Below, one piece after another: positions 33,360-42,038 of a stretch of 50,600 nucleotides of DNA. A model generated the notes under the pieces. That model had not been told where the DNA came from. It made no database searches and saw only the letters and a list, made by a program, of their open reading frames with translations. Every line of letters starts with the position of its first letter. Position 1 is the stretch's first letter. The translations under genes and the position numbers were made by a program. The DNA is from Candidatus Nanopelagicales bacterium (GTDB taxonomy: Bacteria; Actinomycetota; Actinomycetes; S36-B12; CAIYMF01): contig JAFIHG010000025.1 in NCBI GenBank assembly GCA_017848795.1, forward strand, positions 1 to 50,600, in the 5' to 3' direction.

Positions 33360-36347
33360 TCAGGCGACGACGTGCAGCCGGGAGGAACCGTCCGCGGCAC
33401 GGCGGACCTCGAGCCGCTCGGGCACCCGCTCCTTGAGCTCCGCGACGTGGCTCACGATCCCGATCACGCGCCCACGGTCGCGCAGGTCGTCGATGACCTC
33501 CATCACCTGGTCGAGCGTGACCGCGTCGAGGGTGCCGAAGCCTTCGTCGATGAACAGCGTGTCCAGGTCGATACCGCCGGCCTCTCCGGACACCACCTCG
33601 GCGAGCCCGAGCGCGAGAGCGAGGGAGGTGAAGAACGTCTCTCCCCCGGACAAGGACGCCGGGTGGCGGCGCCCGCCGGTATAGCGGTCGACGACCACGA
33701 GACCGAGTCCGCTGCGCCCCGACCGGGTCTGTGCCTCGTCGCTGCGCTCGAGCTCGTAGCGCCCGGAGGACATGTCGGCGAGGCGGCCGTTGGCGGCGCG
33801 GACGACCTGGGCGAACCAGTGCCGCAGCACGTAGGTCGTCAGCGCCATCCGGCGTTGTCCGGCGGTGCCCTTCGCGAGCCCGGCAAGGCGGACCACGGCA
33901 GCCGTCTGCTCGAGCGTGCGGGCCTGCTCGGTACGGGCGCGGCGCACGTCGGACAGGCACTGCGACCAGGCAGCCGCCGCCGACGTCGCCGCGCGCGCCG
34001 CCGTCCCGGCCTGGATCCGGGCGGCCTCCGCAGCCTCGTTCTCGGTACGCAGCCGAGCGAGCGTGCTGCGAGCCTCTTCGAGGTCCGTCACGTCGACGTC
34101 CGCCAGGTCTGCGTCGGCGACCGCGTCGGTCGCCGAGCGCAGCGTCGCGTCCCAGTCGCTCACCTCGGCCGCGAGGGCGTGCAGCCTGTCGTCGGGCAGC
34201 GTCGCCGCGGCGGCCGCGGCGAGGTCGGGGAAGCCGCGCGTCCGCGCCTCCGCCAGCGCCGCGCCCCGGGCAGTGTCGAGCGCGGCCCGCGCGGCGCGGA
34301 CGGCCGCCCCGTGTCGGGCGCGTGCCCCGTCGCGCCGCACGTCGTGCGGCAACGCGGCGATACGGTCGCGCACCGAGGGGTGCCCGGCGCGTTCGGCGTC
34401 GATGGCCGCGCGCTCCTGGTCGAGCTCGCGGCGCAGCGCGGCGCTCCGTTCGGTCAACCGCGCCTGCGCCTCGGTGGCGCGGTGCCAGCCGTCCTCCACC
34501 TCGGTGCGCTCGGCCTCGAGCGCAGCCATCGCCGCCTGCAGTTCGCCGCGCCGGTCGGCCGCTGCACGCGCCGCGGCGACCTCCGCCAGCAGCTCGTCGC
34601 GCTCGGCTCGCAGCCGCTGCGGGTCCGGCTGCCCGTCCTGGCTCGCCAGCGCCAGGGCGGTCGCCTGTGCGGTGAGCAGCTCGCCCAGCCGGGACTCCCG
34701 GCGGGTTGCGGTCTCCACCGCCTCGTCGCGTCGCGTCCGCGCCGCTGCGACGTCCGCGGCAGTCGCGACGTCGTCGGACACGGTCGCCGGCGCGGGGTGG
34801 GAGCAGGAGCCACAGACCGGGCACGGGTCGCCCGCCGTCAACCGGCCGGCCAGCTCGCCGGCCATGCCGGAGATCCGCTGGTCGACGAGGCGCACCAGCT
34901 CTGCGTCCGCCTTCATGGCCGCGGTGCGGGCACGCCCCCATGCCGCGCGCGTCGCAGCGACCTGCTCCGCCAGGTCGACCGCGGTCTCGGCGGCGGTGAC
35001 CCGTGCCGCGAGCTGCTGCAACGCCGTGGTCAGTGCGGGCAGGGCCGCGTCGGCGAGGGCGGCGGCGTGCTGTTGCTCCTGCAGGCGCTGCTGCCGTTCC
35101 GGCACGGCCGCGCGACGGGTCGCGAGCTCCTCGGCCCGCTGCGTGCTCTCCTGCAGCTCGCGGCGCGTCGCCGCGAGCAGCGCCTCGCGCTCGGGCAGGT
35201 CGTCCTCCCGGGCGGCGCACGCGGCCAGCGACGCGGCGATGGCCGCGTCGCGCGCTGCCGCACCACGGGCGCCCTCGATCTCGTCCGCGGTGAGCGCGCC
35301 GGGGTCACCGCCGACGAGCGTGAACGCCTCTTCGGCCTGGGCCAGATCCGCCGCGGACTGCTCGAGGTGCGCCAGCAGCGGGCGGAGCGGCTCGGCGCGG
35401 CGTGCCAGGTCGAGCAGTGCGACGCGCGCGTCGTGCTCGGGCCGGGAGGCCTCGTGCGCGACGAGGCGCTCGTGGGCGCGTACCGCCCGAGTCAGCCGCT
35501 CCACACGCGCTGCGGCGAGCCGCTCGGCGCGGTCGGCGTGCTCGAAGCGGTCCTGGGCGAGCGCGGCCGCGACCTGCGCCTGCTGGTCGGCGGTCGCGAG
35601 CTGCGCGCCGAGCTCGTCCAGTCGGGCGGCGAGCTGGTGCGGGGGGAGGGAGAGCAGCTCGCCGCGACCTTCCGCGTCCAGCCCCGCGGCCTGGGCGGCC
35701 GCCGCGAGCGCCTGCGAGATGTGGTCCGCGGCGGCGCGGCGCGCCTGTTCCGCGCGGTGACGCCGCTCCTCCAGGTCCGCGGTGATGCGGTCGTAGAGCT
35801 GGGTGCCGAACAGCTTGGTGAGCAGCGCACGGCGGGCGTCGTCGTCGGCGCGCAGGAACTGCGCGAACTCGCTCTGCGGCAGCAGCACCACCTGGGTGAA
35901 CTGCGCGCGGGACAGGCCCAGCAGGTCCGTGACGAACTCGCCGACCTCCGCCTTGTTCGACGAGACCGACGTCCAGGCGCCGGCGCGCAGTTCCTCGAGG
36001 TGGACCGCAGCCGCCTGCCGGGTCGTGCCCTCGCCCCGCTTGCGGGGCCGCACGTGCTCGGGCGAGCGGGTGATCCGTAAGCGCCGCCCGCGGACCGACA
36101 GCTCGAGCCGGACCTCGGGGGTGGTGTGCGGATCGGCGAACGCCGAGTGCAGGCGGTCCTTGCCGGACCGTTCGCTGCTGAGCTCGCCGTACAGCGCGAA
36201 CGTGACCGCATCGAGCACCGTCGACTTGCCGGCGCCCGTCGGGCCCTCCAGCAGGAACAAGCCGCTGCCGGCGAGGTGGTCGAAATCGACCTGCTCGCGC
36301 CCGGGGTACGGTCCGAACGCCTGCAGCTCGAGTGAGTGAAGGCGCAT
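33360..36347 (-). CDS. sbcC: SbcC, ATPase subunit of SbcCD exonuclease
   Basis: 995 residues, Rad50-like SMC ATPase. Walker A GPTGAGKS is at 35-42. A Q-loop region LLPQSEFAQFL follows near residue 160. Long coiled coils flank a zinc hook CPVC near 508-511 (GDPCPVCGSCSHP). The C-terminal half-ATPase has the signature SLSGGETFFTSLALALGLAE and Walker B TLFIDEGFGTLD. With SbcD it cleaves DNA hairpins and processes protein-blocked ends. Length and motifs are complete. Its ATG overlaps the sbcD stop as TGATG. It is notable here next to an NHEJ locus and hairpin-rich repeats, although both gene sets are ordinary in actinobacterial chromosomes. Confidence 0.96.
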   Translation of the reverse strand: MRLHSLELQAFGPYPGREQVDFDHLAGSGLFLLEGPTGAGKSTVLDAVTFALYGELSSERSGKDRLHSAFADPHTTPEVRLELSVRGRRLRITRSPEHVRPRKRGEGTTRQAAAVHLEELRAGAWTSVSSNKAEVGEFVTDLLGLSRAQFTQVVLLPQSEFAQFLRADDDARRALLTKLFGTQLYDRITADLEERRHRAEQARRAAADHISQALAAAAQAAGLDAEGRGELLSLPPHQLAARLDELGAQLATADQQAQVAAALAQDRFEHADRAERLAAARVERLTRAVRAHERLVAHEASRPEHDARVALLDLARRAEPLRPLLAHLEQSAADLAQAEEAFTLVGGDPGALTADEIEGARGAAARDAAIAASLAACAAREDDLPEREALLAATRRELQESTQRAEELATRRAAVPERQQRLQEQQHAAALADAALPALTTALQQLAARVTAAETAVDLAEQVAATRAAWGRARTAAMKADAELVRLVDQRISGMAGELAGRLTAGDPCPVCGSCSHPAPATVSDDVATAADVAAARTRRDEAVETATRRESRLGELLTAQATALALASQDGQPDPQRLRAERDELLAEVAAARAAADRRGELQAAMAALEAERTEVEDGWHRATEAQARLTERSAALRRELDQERAAIDAERAGHPSVRDRIAALPHDVRRDGARARHGAAVRAARAALDTARGAALAEARTRGFPDLAAAAAATLPDDRLHALAAEVSDWDATLRSATDAVADADLADVDVTDLEEARSTLARLRTENEAAEAARIQAGTAARAATSAAAAWSQCLSDVRRARTEQARTLEQTAAVVRLAGLAKGTAGQRRMALTTYVLRHWFAQVVRAANGRLADMSSGRYELERSDEAQTRSGRSGLGLVVVDRYTGGRRHPASLSGGETFFTSLALALGLAEVVSGEAGGIDLDTLFIDEGFGTLDAVTLDQVMEVIDDLRDRGRVIGIVSHVAELKERVPERLEVRRAADGSSRLHVVA

Positions 36348-37528
36348 CAGGCCACCTCCGCCTCGCCGGCGGGCCCTGGGTCACGGGCGTGTACCGCCTC
36401 CACCGATGCGCGCAGCACCGCCAGGACCTCGTCGTCGGCTTCCTCACCGTCCACGAAACGGACGAACTCGGCACAGATGTCGACCGGATCGGTCAGCGTC
36501 GCCAGGCGCGCGAGGTCGGCGGCCGGATCGCTCAGACCGCCCTCGGGCTCGAAGGCCAGCAGCAGGGTGTGCGGCCAGACCGCGCGCAGCTGCTCGAGCG
36601 GGGCGTGCGGCCGCGACGGGTCGGTGATCACCGCCCTCACCCAGGCGTCGCGGCAGCCGGCCAGGTCGGACGCCGCGCGCTCGAGGAGGTCCGCGAGGCG
36701 CCCCCGCACCTCCCGCAGCGGTCGCGGGACCGGCACGAGCAGCGACCGGCTGGTCACCGTGCCGTCGCCGTCGAGGTCGACCAGCTCGACCGACTTGGTG
36801 TGGTGGCGCTCGGAGAACGAGAACGCCAAGGGGGACCCGCTGTAGGCCAGCCGCGCCGAACCGGCGACCGGGTGCTGCCGGCCGTGCAGGTGGCCGAGCG
36901 CGACGTAGTCGAAGCCGCGGAACACATCGGCCGGCACGTCTCCGATGCCGCCCACCCGGATGTCGCGCTCCGACTCGCACCCGGACCCACCGGTGACGAA
37001 GGCGTGGGCGACGACCACCGTGCGGGTCAGGCCGCGCCGTGCGGCGTCCGCGCGGATCCGGTCCGCCGCGGCGCACAGCACCGCCGTGTGCGAGCGGTCC
37101 GCGTCGAGCTCGAGCCGCACGGCGTCGGGCAGCAGGTACGGCACGCCGTAGACCCCGACCGGGCCATGCGCGTCGGTGAGGATGATCGGCTGGTCCAGGT
37201 CCGCGACCCGCGTCCGCAGGTGGATGCCCGCGGCCGTCGAGAGCCGGCTGCCGAAGCCGAGCCGCACCGCGGAGTCGTGGTTGCCGGCGGTGACCAGCAG
37301 CGGGATGCCGGCCGCCGCGAACGCGGCGAAGGTGCGGTCGAGCAGCTCGACGGCGGGCAGCGGGGGGACCGCGCGGTCGTAGACGTCACCTGCCACGACG
37401 ACGAGGTCGACGTGCTCGTCCAGCGCCCGCTCGAGCAGCCACTCGAGGAACGCCTCCTGGTGCCCGAGCAGGTCCTGGTCGACCAGCCGGCGCCCCAGAT
37501 GCCAGTCCGAGGTGTGGATCAGCCGCAT
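36347..37528 (-). CDS. sbcD: SbcD, nuclease subunit of SbcCD exonuclease
   Basis: 393 residues, Mre11-like calcineurin-type phosphoesterase. Metal-binding motifs appear in order: HTSDWHLGR, VVAGDVYDR, VTAGNHDS, VVAHAF and ALGHLHGRQ. The ATG at 37528 begins the motif-bearing region MRLIHTSDW; an in-frame upstream extension to 37807 runs through non-coding-looking sequence. It forms the heterotetrameric SbcCD nuclease with the following gene, with which it overlaps by one base. The 254 bp upstream separates it from the divergent universal stress protein gene. Confidence 0.95.
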   Translation of the reverse strand: MRLIHTSDWHLGRRLVDQDLLGHQEAFLEWLLERALDEHVDLVVVAGDVYDRAVPPLPAVELLDRTFAAFAAAGIPLLVTAGNHDSAVRLGFGSRLSTAAGIHLRTRVADLDQPIILTDAHGPVGVYGVPYLLPDAVRLELDADRSHTAVLCAAADRIRADAARRGLTRTVVVAHAFVTGGSGCESERDIRVGGIGDVPADVFRGFDYVALGHLHGRQHPVAGSARLAYSGSPLAFSFSERHHTKSVELVDLDGDGTVTSRSLLVPVPRPLREVRGRLADLLERAASDLAGCRDAWVRAVITDPSRPHAPLEQLRAVWPHTLLLAFEPEGGLSDPAADLARLATLTDPVDICAEFVRFVDGEEADDEVLAVLRASVEAVHARDPGPAGEAEVA

Positions 37529-37782
37529 GCCCCCCGTGCCCCTCCTGCGTGTGCGACCACGCTGTCGATGATGCGCGAGCCGGCCGCCGGAGCGGGGGAG
37601 CGACGCGCGCGTCGTGCACCACACGGTCCCAGCCACCTCCGACAGCGGTGCCCGTCCCGCCCGGCGCGGCGCCCGCGTACGGCCCTCCGTAGGCTGTGAG
37701 CGCGTCGACCGCCGGCCCCGGCCGCAACGCTGGTCGGCACCGGCACTCACTGGGATCACGGCGACCGACGAGGTGGACACAG

Positions 37783-38664
37783 GTGGCAGGCACTGACGAG
37801 CGCGCACGCATCGTGGTCGGTATCGACCCGTCGGGGACGAGCGACGAGGCGGTGCGCTGGGCGGCGGACGCCGCAGCGACGCGCGGCGTGCCGCTCGTGC
37901 TGCTGCACGCCGTGCCCGCGTTCTCCCAGCACCTGGTCGGTACGCGCGGCGGCGCCGACGAGGTCGGCGCGGCCGCGCAGGAGCTGCTCTCGGGCAAGGT
38001 GAGCGAGCTCGCCCGGTCCCACGCCGGGCTCGAGGTGCTGACCGAGATCACCACCGCTGCGCCGTACGAGTCGATCCTGGAACAGTCCGAGCGGTCCGCG
38101 CTGCTCGTCCTCGGCTCGCACGAACGCGGTCCGCTCGGCCGGGCGTTCCTCGGCTCGGTCAGCCACTTCGCCGCGATGAACGCCGTCGCGCCGGTGGCTG
38201 TGGTCCGGCGCGCCGTCGAGGACCGCGACGCGCCGATCGTGGTCGGCACCGACGGATCGAAGCTGAGCCGCCCCGCGCTCGCGTTCGCGTTCCAGGAGGC
38301 GGCGTACCGCAAGGTGCCGTTGCAGGTGGTGCGGGCCTGGAAGGCCGACGTCCCGGTCGACTACGGGCGCTTCGTGCTCGACCCGCAGGTACGCAGCGTG
38401 GTGCGCCAGGACGTCGAGCGGTCCTTCGCGGCGGACGTGGAGCCGCACGCCTCGCAGCACCCGGACGTCGAGGTACGGACCACCCTCGTCGACGGGGATC
38501 CGACGACCGTCCTCGCGGACGCGGCGGCCTCCGCGCAACTGCTGGTCGTGGGCACCCGGGGTCGCGGGGCGGTCGGGCGGGCGTTGCTCGGTTCGGTCGC
38601 CACGAACCTGCTCCACGGCGTCTCGACGCCGATCGTCGTCGTACCCGTCCAGAGCGGGACCTGA
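37783..38664 (+). CDS. Tandem-domain universal stress protein
   Basis: 293 residues with two UspA domains, about 8-145 and 152-293. Each has the ATP-binding pattern of the UspA group: VLGSHERGPLGRAFLGS and VVGTRGRGAVGRALLGS. Openings are IVVGIDPSGTSDEAVRWA and IVVGTDGSKLSRPALAFA. Such proteins build up under starvation, hypoxia or stress, and in actinobacteria are commonly double-domain. The GTG at 37783 is preceded by gacgaggtgg. A strong GC-rich hairpin follows 43 bp after the stop. Confidence 0.88.
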   Translation: MAGTDERARIVVGIDPSGTSDEAVRWAADAAATRGVPLVLLHAVPAFSQHLVGTRGGADEVGAAAQELLSGKVSELARSHAGLEVLTEITTAAPYESILEQSERSALLVLGSHERGPLGRAFLGSVSHFAAMNAVAPVAVVRRAVEDRDAPIVVGTDGSKLSRPALAFAFQEAAYRKVPLQVVRAWKADVPVDYGRFVLDPQVRSVVRQDVERSFAADVEPHASQHPDVEVRTTLVDGDPTTVLADAAASAQLLVVGTRGRGAVGRALLGSVATNLLHGVSTPIVVVPVQSGT

Positions 38665-38707
38665 GCCGGCGCCCGTCGCTGCGGCGGCCGGGCGTGCCAT
38701 TTCCGTT

Positions 38708-38737
38708 CCGCCCGCCGGCGCAGCTGCCGGCGGGCGG
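38708..38737 (+). terminator. GC-rich hairpin after universal stress protein gene
   Basis: Arms ccgcccgccggc (38708-38719) and gccggcgggcgg (38726-38737) are perfect 12-bp complements with a six-base loop. There is no U-run after it, typical for actinobacterial terminators. It shares the 14 bases cgggcggacctgtc with the hairpin at 43979-44015. Confidence 0.6.
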
Positions 38738-38939
38738 ACCTGTCGTATCCCGCCGTCTCCGTTCGTGGAGGGGGTGTGCGGCGCGCCTGCGGGCCGCGGC
38801 ACCGAGCGCCGGGACAACTCGGTTGCGCGAACGGAGACGGTGGCCCCCGATGGTCTCGCGGTCGACGTCGACCAGCCACCGGAGCTACACCGGTTCCCCC
38901 GCCGGGACCGGTACGACGAATCGAAAGGTGACGCCTGAG

Positions 38940-39326
38940 ATGGCGCGATACCTGCTGTCGGTCTTCGGACCGGCAGAACCCACGGAGTACGGCAACTACC
39001 CGTCCAGGGAGGCGATGCTCGAAGCGTTCGCCGACACCGGGGCGTTCAACGACAAGCTGCAGCGCGACGGCCATTTCGTCTTCGCGGACGGGCTGGCGCC
39101 CGCCACGACGGCGACGACGGTCGACGGGCAGGAAGCCCAGCCGGTGTTCACCGATGGGCCGTACCTCGAGTCCAAGGAGCACATCGGCGGGTTCTGGGTC
39201 ATCGAGGCCGCCGACCTCGACGAGGCGCTGGCGCTGGCCGCGGAGGGATCACGGGCGTGCCGCGGCAAGGTCGAGGTGCGCCCGTTCCAGACCGAGGAGG
39301 GGGTGCGGGCGCTGCTCGAGTCGTGA
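38940..39326 (+). CDS. YCII-related (DGPF) protein, ECF42 partner
   Basis: 128 residues of the YCII/DGPF family: MARYLLSVFGP at the start, then VFTDGPYLESKEHIGGFWVIEA (the DGP[F/Y] signature) and a closing VEVRPF. These proteins are the conserved neighbours of ECF42 sigma factors and are probably both targets and modulators of them (established genomic association). The ATG at 38940 follows GAAAGGTGA. Its stop overlaps the sigma factor start (GTGA). The intergenic region before it holds the Usp terminator and no recognisable gene. Confidence 0.88.
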   Translation: MARYLLSVFGPAEPTEYGNYPSREAMLEAFADTGAFNDKLQRDGHFVFADGLAPATTATTVDGQEAQPVFTDGPYLESKEHIGGFWVIEAADLDEALALAAEGSRACRGKVEVRPFQTEEGVRALLES

Positions 39327-40576
39327 GCGATCCCCGGGTGCAGGAGGCGATCACCCGTGCCCACCACGAGGAGTGGGCGCGGGTGGTCGCTGGGCTCGCG
39401 CGGCGCTTCGGTGACCTCGACCTCGCCGAGGACGCGTGCGCCGAGGCGTTCCTTACGGCGGTCGAGCGGTGGCCGCGGGACGGCGTGCCGCCCAACCCCG
39501 GGGGTTGGCTCGCCACCACCGCCCGGCGCAAGGCGCTCGACCGCCTGCGCCGGGAGTCCAAGCGCGACGCGAAGTACGAGGCGGCCCGGATGCTCGACGA
39601 CGACACGCCGCAGACCCCCACTGGCCCGGTCGAGGACGACCGGCTGCGGCTGGTCTTCACCTGCTGCCATCCGGCGCTCGCGATGCCGGCCCGGGTGGCG
39701 CTCACGCTGCGCCTGCTCGGCGGGCTCACCGTGGCGCAGATCGCGCGCGCGTTCCTCGTACCGGAGACCACGATGGCGCAGCGGATCACCCGCGCGAAGG
39801 CGAAGATCAGAGCAGCGCGCATCCCGTACCGGGTGCCCTTGCCCGAGGACCTCACCGAGCGCTCGGCCGGGGTCCTTGCCGTGGTCTTCCTCGTGTTCAA
39901 CGAGGGCTATCTCGCCAGTTCGGGCGACGAACCGTTGCGCGTCGACCTGACCGACGAGGCGATCCGGCTCGGCCGCCTGCTGCACGACCTGCTCCCGGAC
40001 GACGGCGAGGTGAGCGGCCTGCTCGCCCTGATGCTCCTCACGGACGCCCGGCGCCCCGCGCGCGTCTCGACCGACGGGGAGCTGGTCACCCTGGCCGAGC
40101 AGGACCGCAGCACCTGGGACCAGCAACTGATCCGCGAAGGTCACGACCTGGTCCGTGCCCGGCTCGCCGCGGTGGCGGCGGGGGGCCGGCCGCCCGGGCG
40201 CTACCAGCTGCTGGCCGCCATCAACGCGGTGCACACCCACGCCCGTACCGCCTCCGACACCGACTGGACGCAGATCGTCTTGCTCTACGACCGCCTATTG
40301 GCCCTCGATCCTTCCCCGATCGTGCGCCTCAACCGTGCGGTCGCGGTGGCGGAGTGCGACGGTCCAGCACTGGCGATCCGCGAGGTGGACCGGCTCGGGG
40401 ACGTCCTCGACGAGTACCACGCCTTCCACGCGGTCCGCGCCGACCTGCTGCGCCGGCTCGCACGTCCGGCCGAGGCGTGCGCCGCGTACGACCGGGCGCT
40501 CTCGTTGAGCGCGAACCCCGCGGAGCGCGCATACCTGTCACGCCGCCGCGCGGAGGTCGCTGCGCTGGTGTCCTAA
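39323..40576 (+). CDS. ECF42-type RNA polymerase sigma factor with C-terminal DUF6596/TPR
   Basis: 417 residues. Region 2 is in the first 75 residues (FGDLDLAEDACAEAFLTAV, PGGWLATTARRKALDRLRR). Region 4 is near 110-165 (LRLLGGLTVAQIARAFLVPE, AQRITRAKAKIR). A long C-terminal extension has FNEGYLA, LLALMLLTDARRPAR and RYQLLAAINAVH. That extension marks ECF42, which has no anti-sigma factor and is controlled through its C-terminus. It is coupled by a GTGA overlap to the DGPF gene. Its stop overlaps by three or four bases with the convergent 66-aa gene. Confidence 0.92.
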   Translation: MSDPRVQEAITRAHHEEWARVVAGLARRFGDLDLAEDACAEAFLTAVERWPRDGVPPNPGGWLATTARRKALDRLRRESKRDAKYEAARMLDDDTPQTPTGPVEDDRLRLVFTCCHPALAMPARVALTLRLLGGLTVAQIARAFLVPETTMAQRITRAKAKIRAARIPYRVPLPEDLTERSAGVLAVVFLVFNEGYLASSGDEPLRVDLTDEAIRLGRLLHDLLPDDGEVSGLLALMLLTDARRPARVSTDGELVTLAEQDRSTWDQQLIREGHDLVRARLAAVAAGGRPPGRYQLLAAINAVHTHARTASDTDWTQIVLLYDRLLALDPSPIVRLNRAVAVAECDGPALAIREVDRLGDVLDEYHAFHAVRADLLRRLARPAEACAAYDRALSLSANPAERAYLSRRRAEVAALVS

Positions 40577-40773
40577 CGCTCGACCATCGGCGGTGCGGTG
40601 GTCACGGTGACGCGCGAAGAGCGTTGGCGGTACTGCAAGACCGCGGGCAACGACTTCCGGCGACGACGACGCTGCGAGGGGTGCCGTACGGCCACGGACG
40701 AGGCCGGCGCGCTGGGGGAGAGCTGCTCGCGGAGGTCGACGAGGTCGGCAGCTGGTCGTCCGGTGCTCGTCAT
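40573..40773 (-). CDS. Small basic hypothetical protein (66 aa)
   Basis: I do not recognise it. The ATG at 40773 follows an excellent ribosome-binding site (GGGAGGAACTCG). The peptide begins MTSTGRPAADLVDLREQLS and ends VTVTTAPPMVER, with an RRRRRK patch in the middle. Its stop overlaps the stop region of the ECF42 gene on the other strand. It lies 158 bp downstream of the EmbR-like gene on the same strand, with a possible promoter between. Confidence 0.5.
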   Translation of the reverse strand: MTSTGRPAADLVDLREQLSPSAPASSVAVRHPSQRRRRRKSLPAVLQYRQRSSRVTVTTAPPMVER

Positions 40774-40823
40774 CGAGTTCCTCCCGTTCCGGCAGTCCCT
40801 GCTGGGCCTTGCCGCTGCCTCGC

Positions 40824-40852
40824 ACGATAAGTCCGTCCTGGCAGGGCGGCAA
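40824..40852 (-). promoter_or_regulatory. Possible SigA-like promoter for the 66-aa gene
   Basis: On the minus strand TTGCCG (40852-40847), a 17-base spacer and TATCGT (40829-40824) fit a SigA-type promoter, about 50 bp before the ATG at 40773. The match is modest and could be chance. Confidence 0.3.
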
Positions 40853-40931
40853 CCGCAGGCGCGTCGCGACCAGCACGGCCGGCGCGAGCGCGGACGTACG
40901 AGGTCGACAGCGGACGCGCTCGAGGCGCGTA

Positions 40932-42038
40932 TCACCTGCTCCCGGTGACTCCGCTGCGGTAACGCAGGATCGCCGCGCCGATCTCGATCCGGTCGCCGTC
41001 CTGCAGCCGGTGCTCGCGGATCTCGTTCCCGGCGATGCGGGTGCCGTTGGTCGAGCCGAGGTCGACCAGGTCGTAACCGCCGCGCACCGGGCGGATCTCG
41101 GCGTGCCGGCGGGAGCACTCCGGATCGGCGAGCACGACCTGGCAGGACGGGTGCCGGCCGATCTGCCAGGTCCTGGCCTGCAGCTCGACCACGGCACCGC
41201 CCGGCAGCTGCAGCGTCGCACCGCGCAACCCGCGGTCGTCGCGCTGGCGGGTGAGCGAAAGGTCCGTGAGCTGCACCAGGTCGAGTACCGGATCCTGGCG
41301 CAGCACAGCGGCTTCCAGCTCGCGCAGGGCGGGGCCCACGTCGATGCCGAGGTCGTCGGCCAGCAGCGCAGCGGTACGGCGCAGGACGTCGAGCGCCTCG
41401 CCCTGGCGGCCGCTGCGGTAGAGCGCGAGCACGAGCAGCCGCGCGAGCTGCTCGTCGTACGGCTCGGCTGCGGCGGCGGCCTCGAGCTCGCCGAGGATCT
41501 GCAGGTGCCGACCCAGCTCGAGCTCCAGCTCGTACCGCTCGTGCAGCAGCGCGGTGCGCTGCCGGTCGAGCGGTACGACGAGCTCCTCGAGCTGCGGTGC
41601 GCCGCGCAGGTCGGCGAGGGCCGGACCCCGCCACAACCCGGACGCCAGCCGGAGGAGGTTCGCCGCGGCCGCGCCGTCGCCGGCACTCCGGCACGCGCGT
41701 GCCTGCTCGGCGAGCGCCGTGGCCTGCGCCAGGTCGAACCGGTCGGCCGGCACCGTGAGCACGTAGCCCGGACTGCGGCGCCGCAACGGGGTCGGGTCGT
41801 CCTCGCCGCTCCGGAGCAGCCGGCGCAGCTGGGACACGTACACCTGCACGGTGGCGGACGCGTGCTCCGGGACCTCACCCCACACGAGTCGTGCCAGCCG
41901 GTCGGTCGACACGACCCGACCGGCGTCGAGCAGCAACGCCGCGAGCACGGTGCGCTGCTTGCGACCACCGAGGGCGACCGGCGCGTCGCCGTTGCGCACC
42001 TCGAGCGGGCCGAGAACGCGATAGCGCAGGCCGCTCAC
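40932..42038 (-). CDS. EmbR-like transcription regulator (wHTH-BTAD-FHA)
   Basis: 368 residues in three parts. An OmpR-type winged helix occupies about 1-95 (YRVLGPLEVRNGDAPVALGG, RLLRSGEDD, GYVLTVPAD). A bacterial transcriptional activation domain follows, 100-245 (RLASGLWRGPALADLRG, ALYRSGRQGEALDVLRR). A C-terminal FHA domain closes it (IGRHPSCQVVLADPECSRRHAEI, LGSTNGTRI). This is the layout of Mycobacterium tuberculosis EmbR, whose FHA domain is phosphorylated by the kinase PknH. It overlaps the kinase stop by four bases (GTGA), so the pair is an operon. Target genes are not evident; no embCAB is present. Confidence 0.9.
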   Translation of the reverse strand: MSGLRYRVLGPLEVRNGDAPVALGGRKQRTVLAALLLDAGRVVSTDRLARLVWGEVPEHASATVQVYVSQLRRLLRSGEDDPTPLRRRSPGYVLTVPADRFDLAQATALAEQARACRSAGDGAAAANLLRLASGLWRGPALADLRGAPQLEELVVPLDRQRTALLHERYELELELGRHLQILGELEAAAAAEPYDEQLARLLVLALYRSGRQGEALDVLRRTAALLADDLGIDVGPALRELEAAVLRQDPVLDLVQLTDLSLTRQRDDRGLRGATLQLPGGAVVELQARTWQIGRHPSCQVVLADPECSRRHAEIRPVRGGYDLVDLGSTNGTRIAGNEIREHRLQDGDRIEIGAAILRYRSGVTGSR

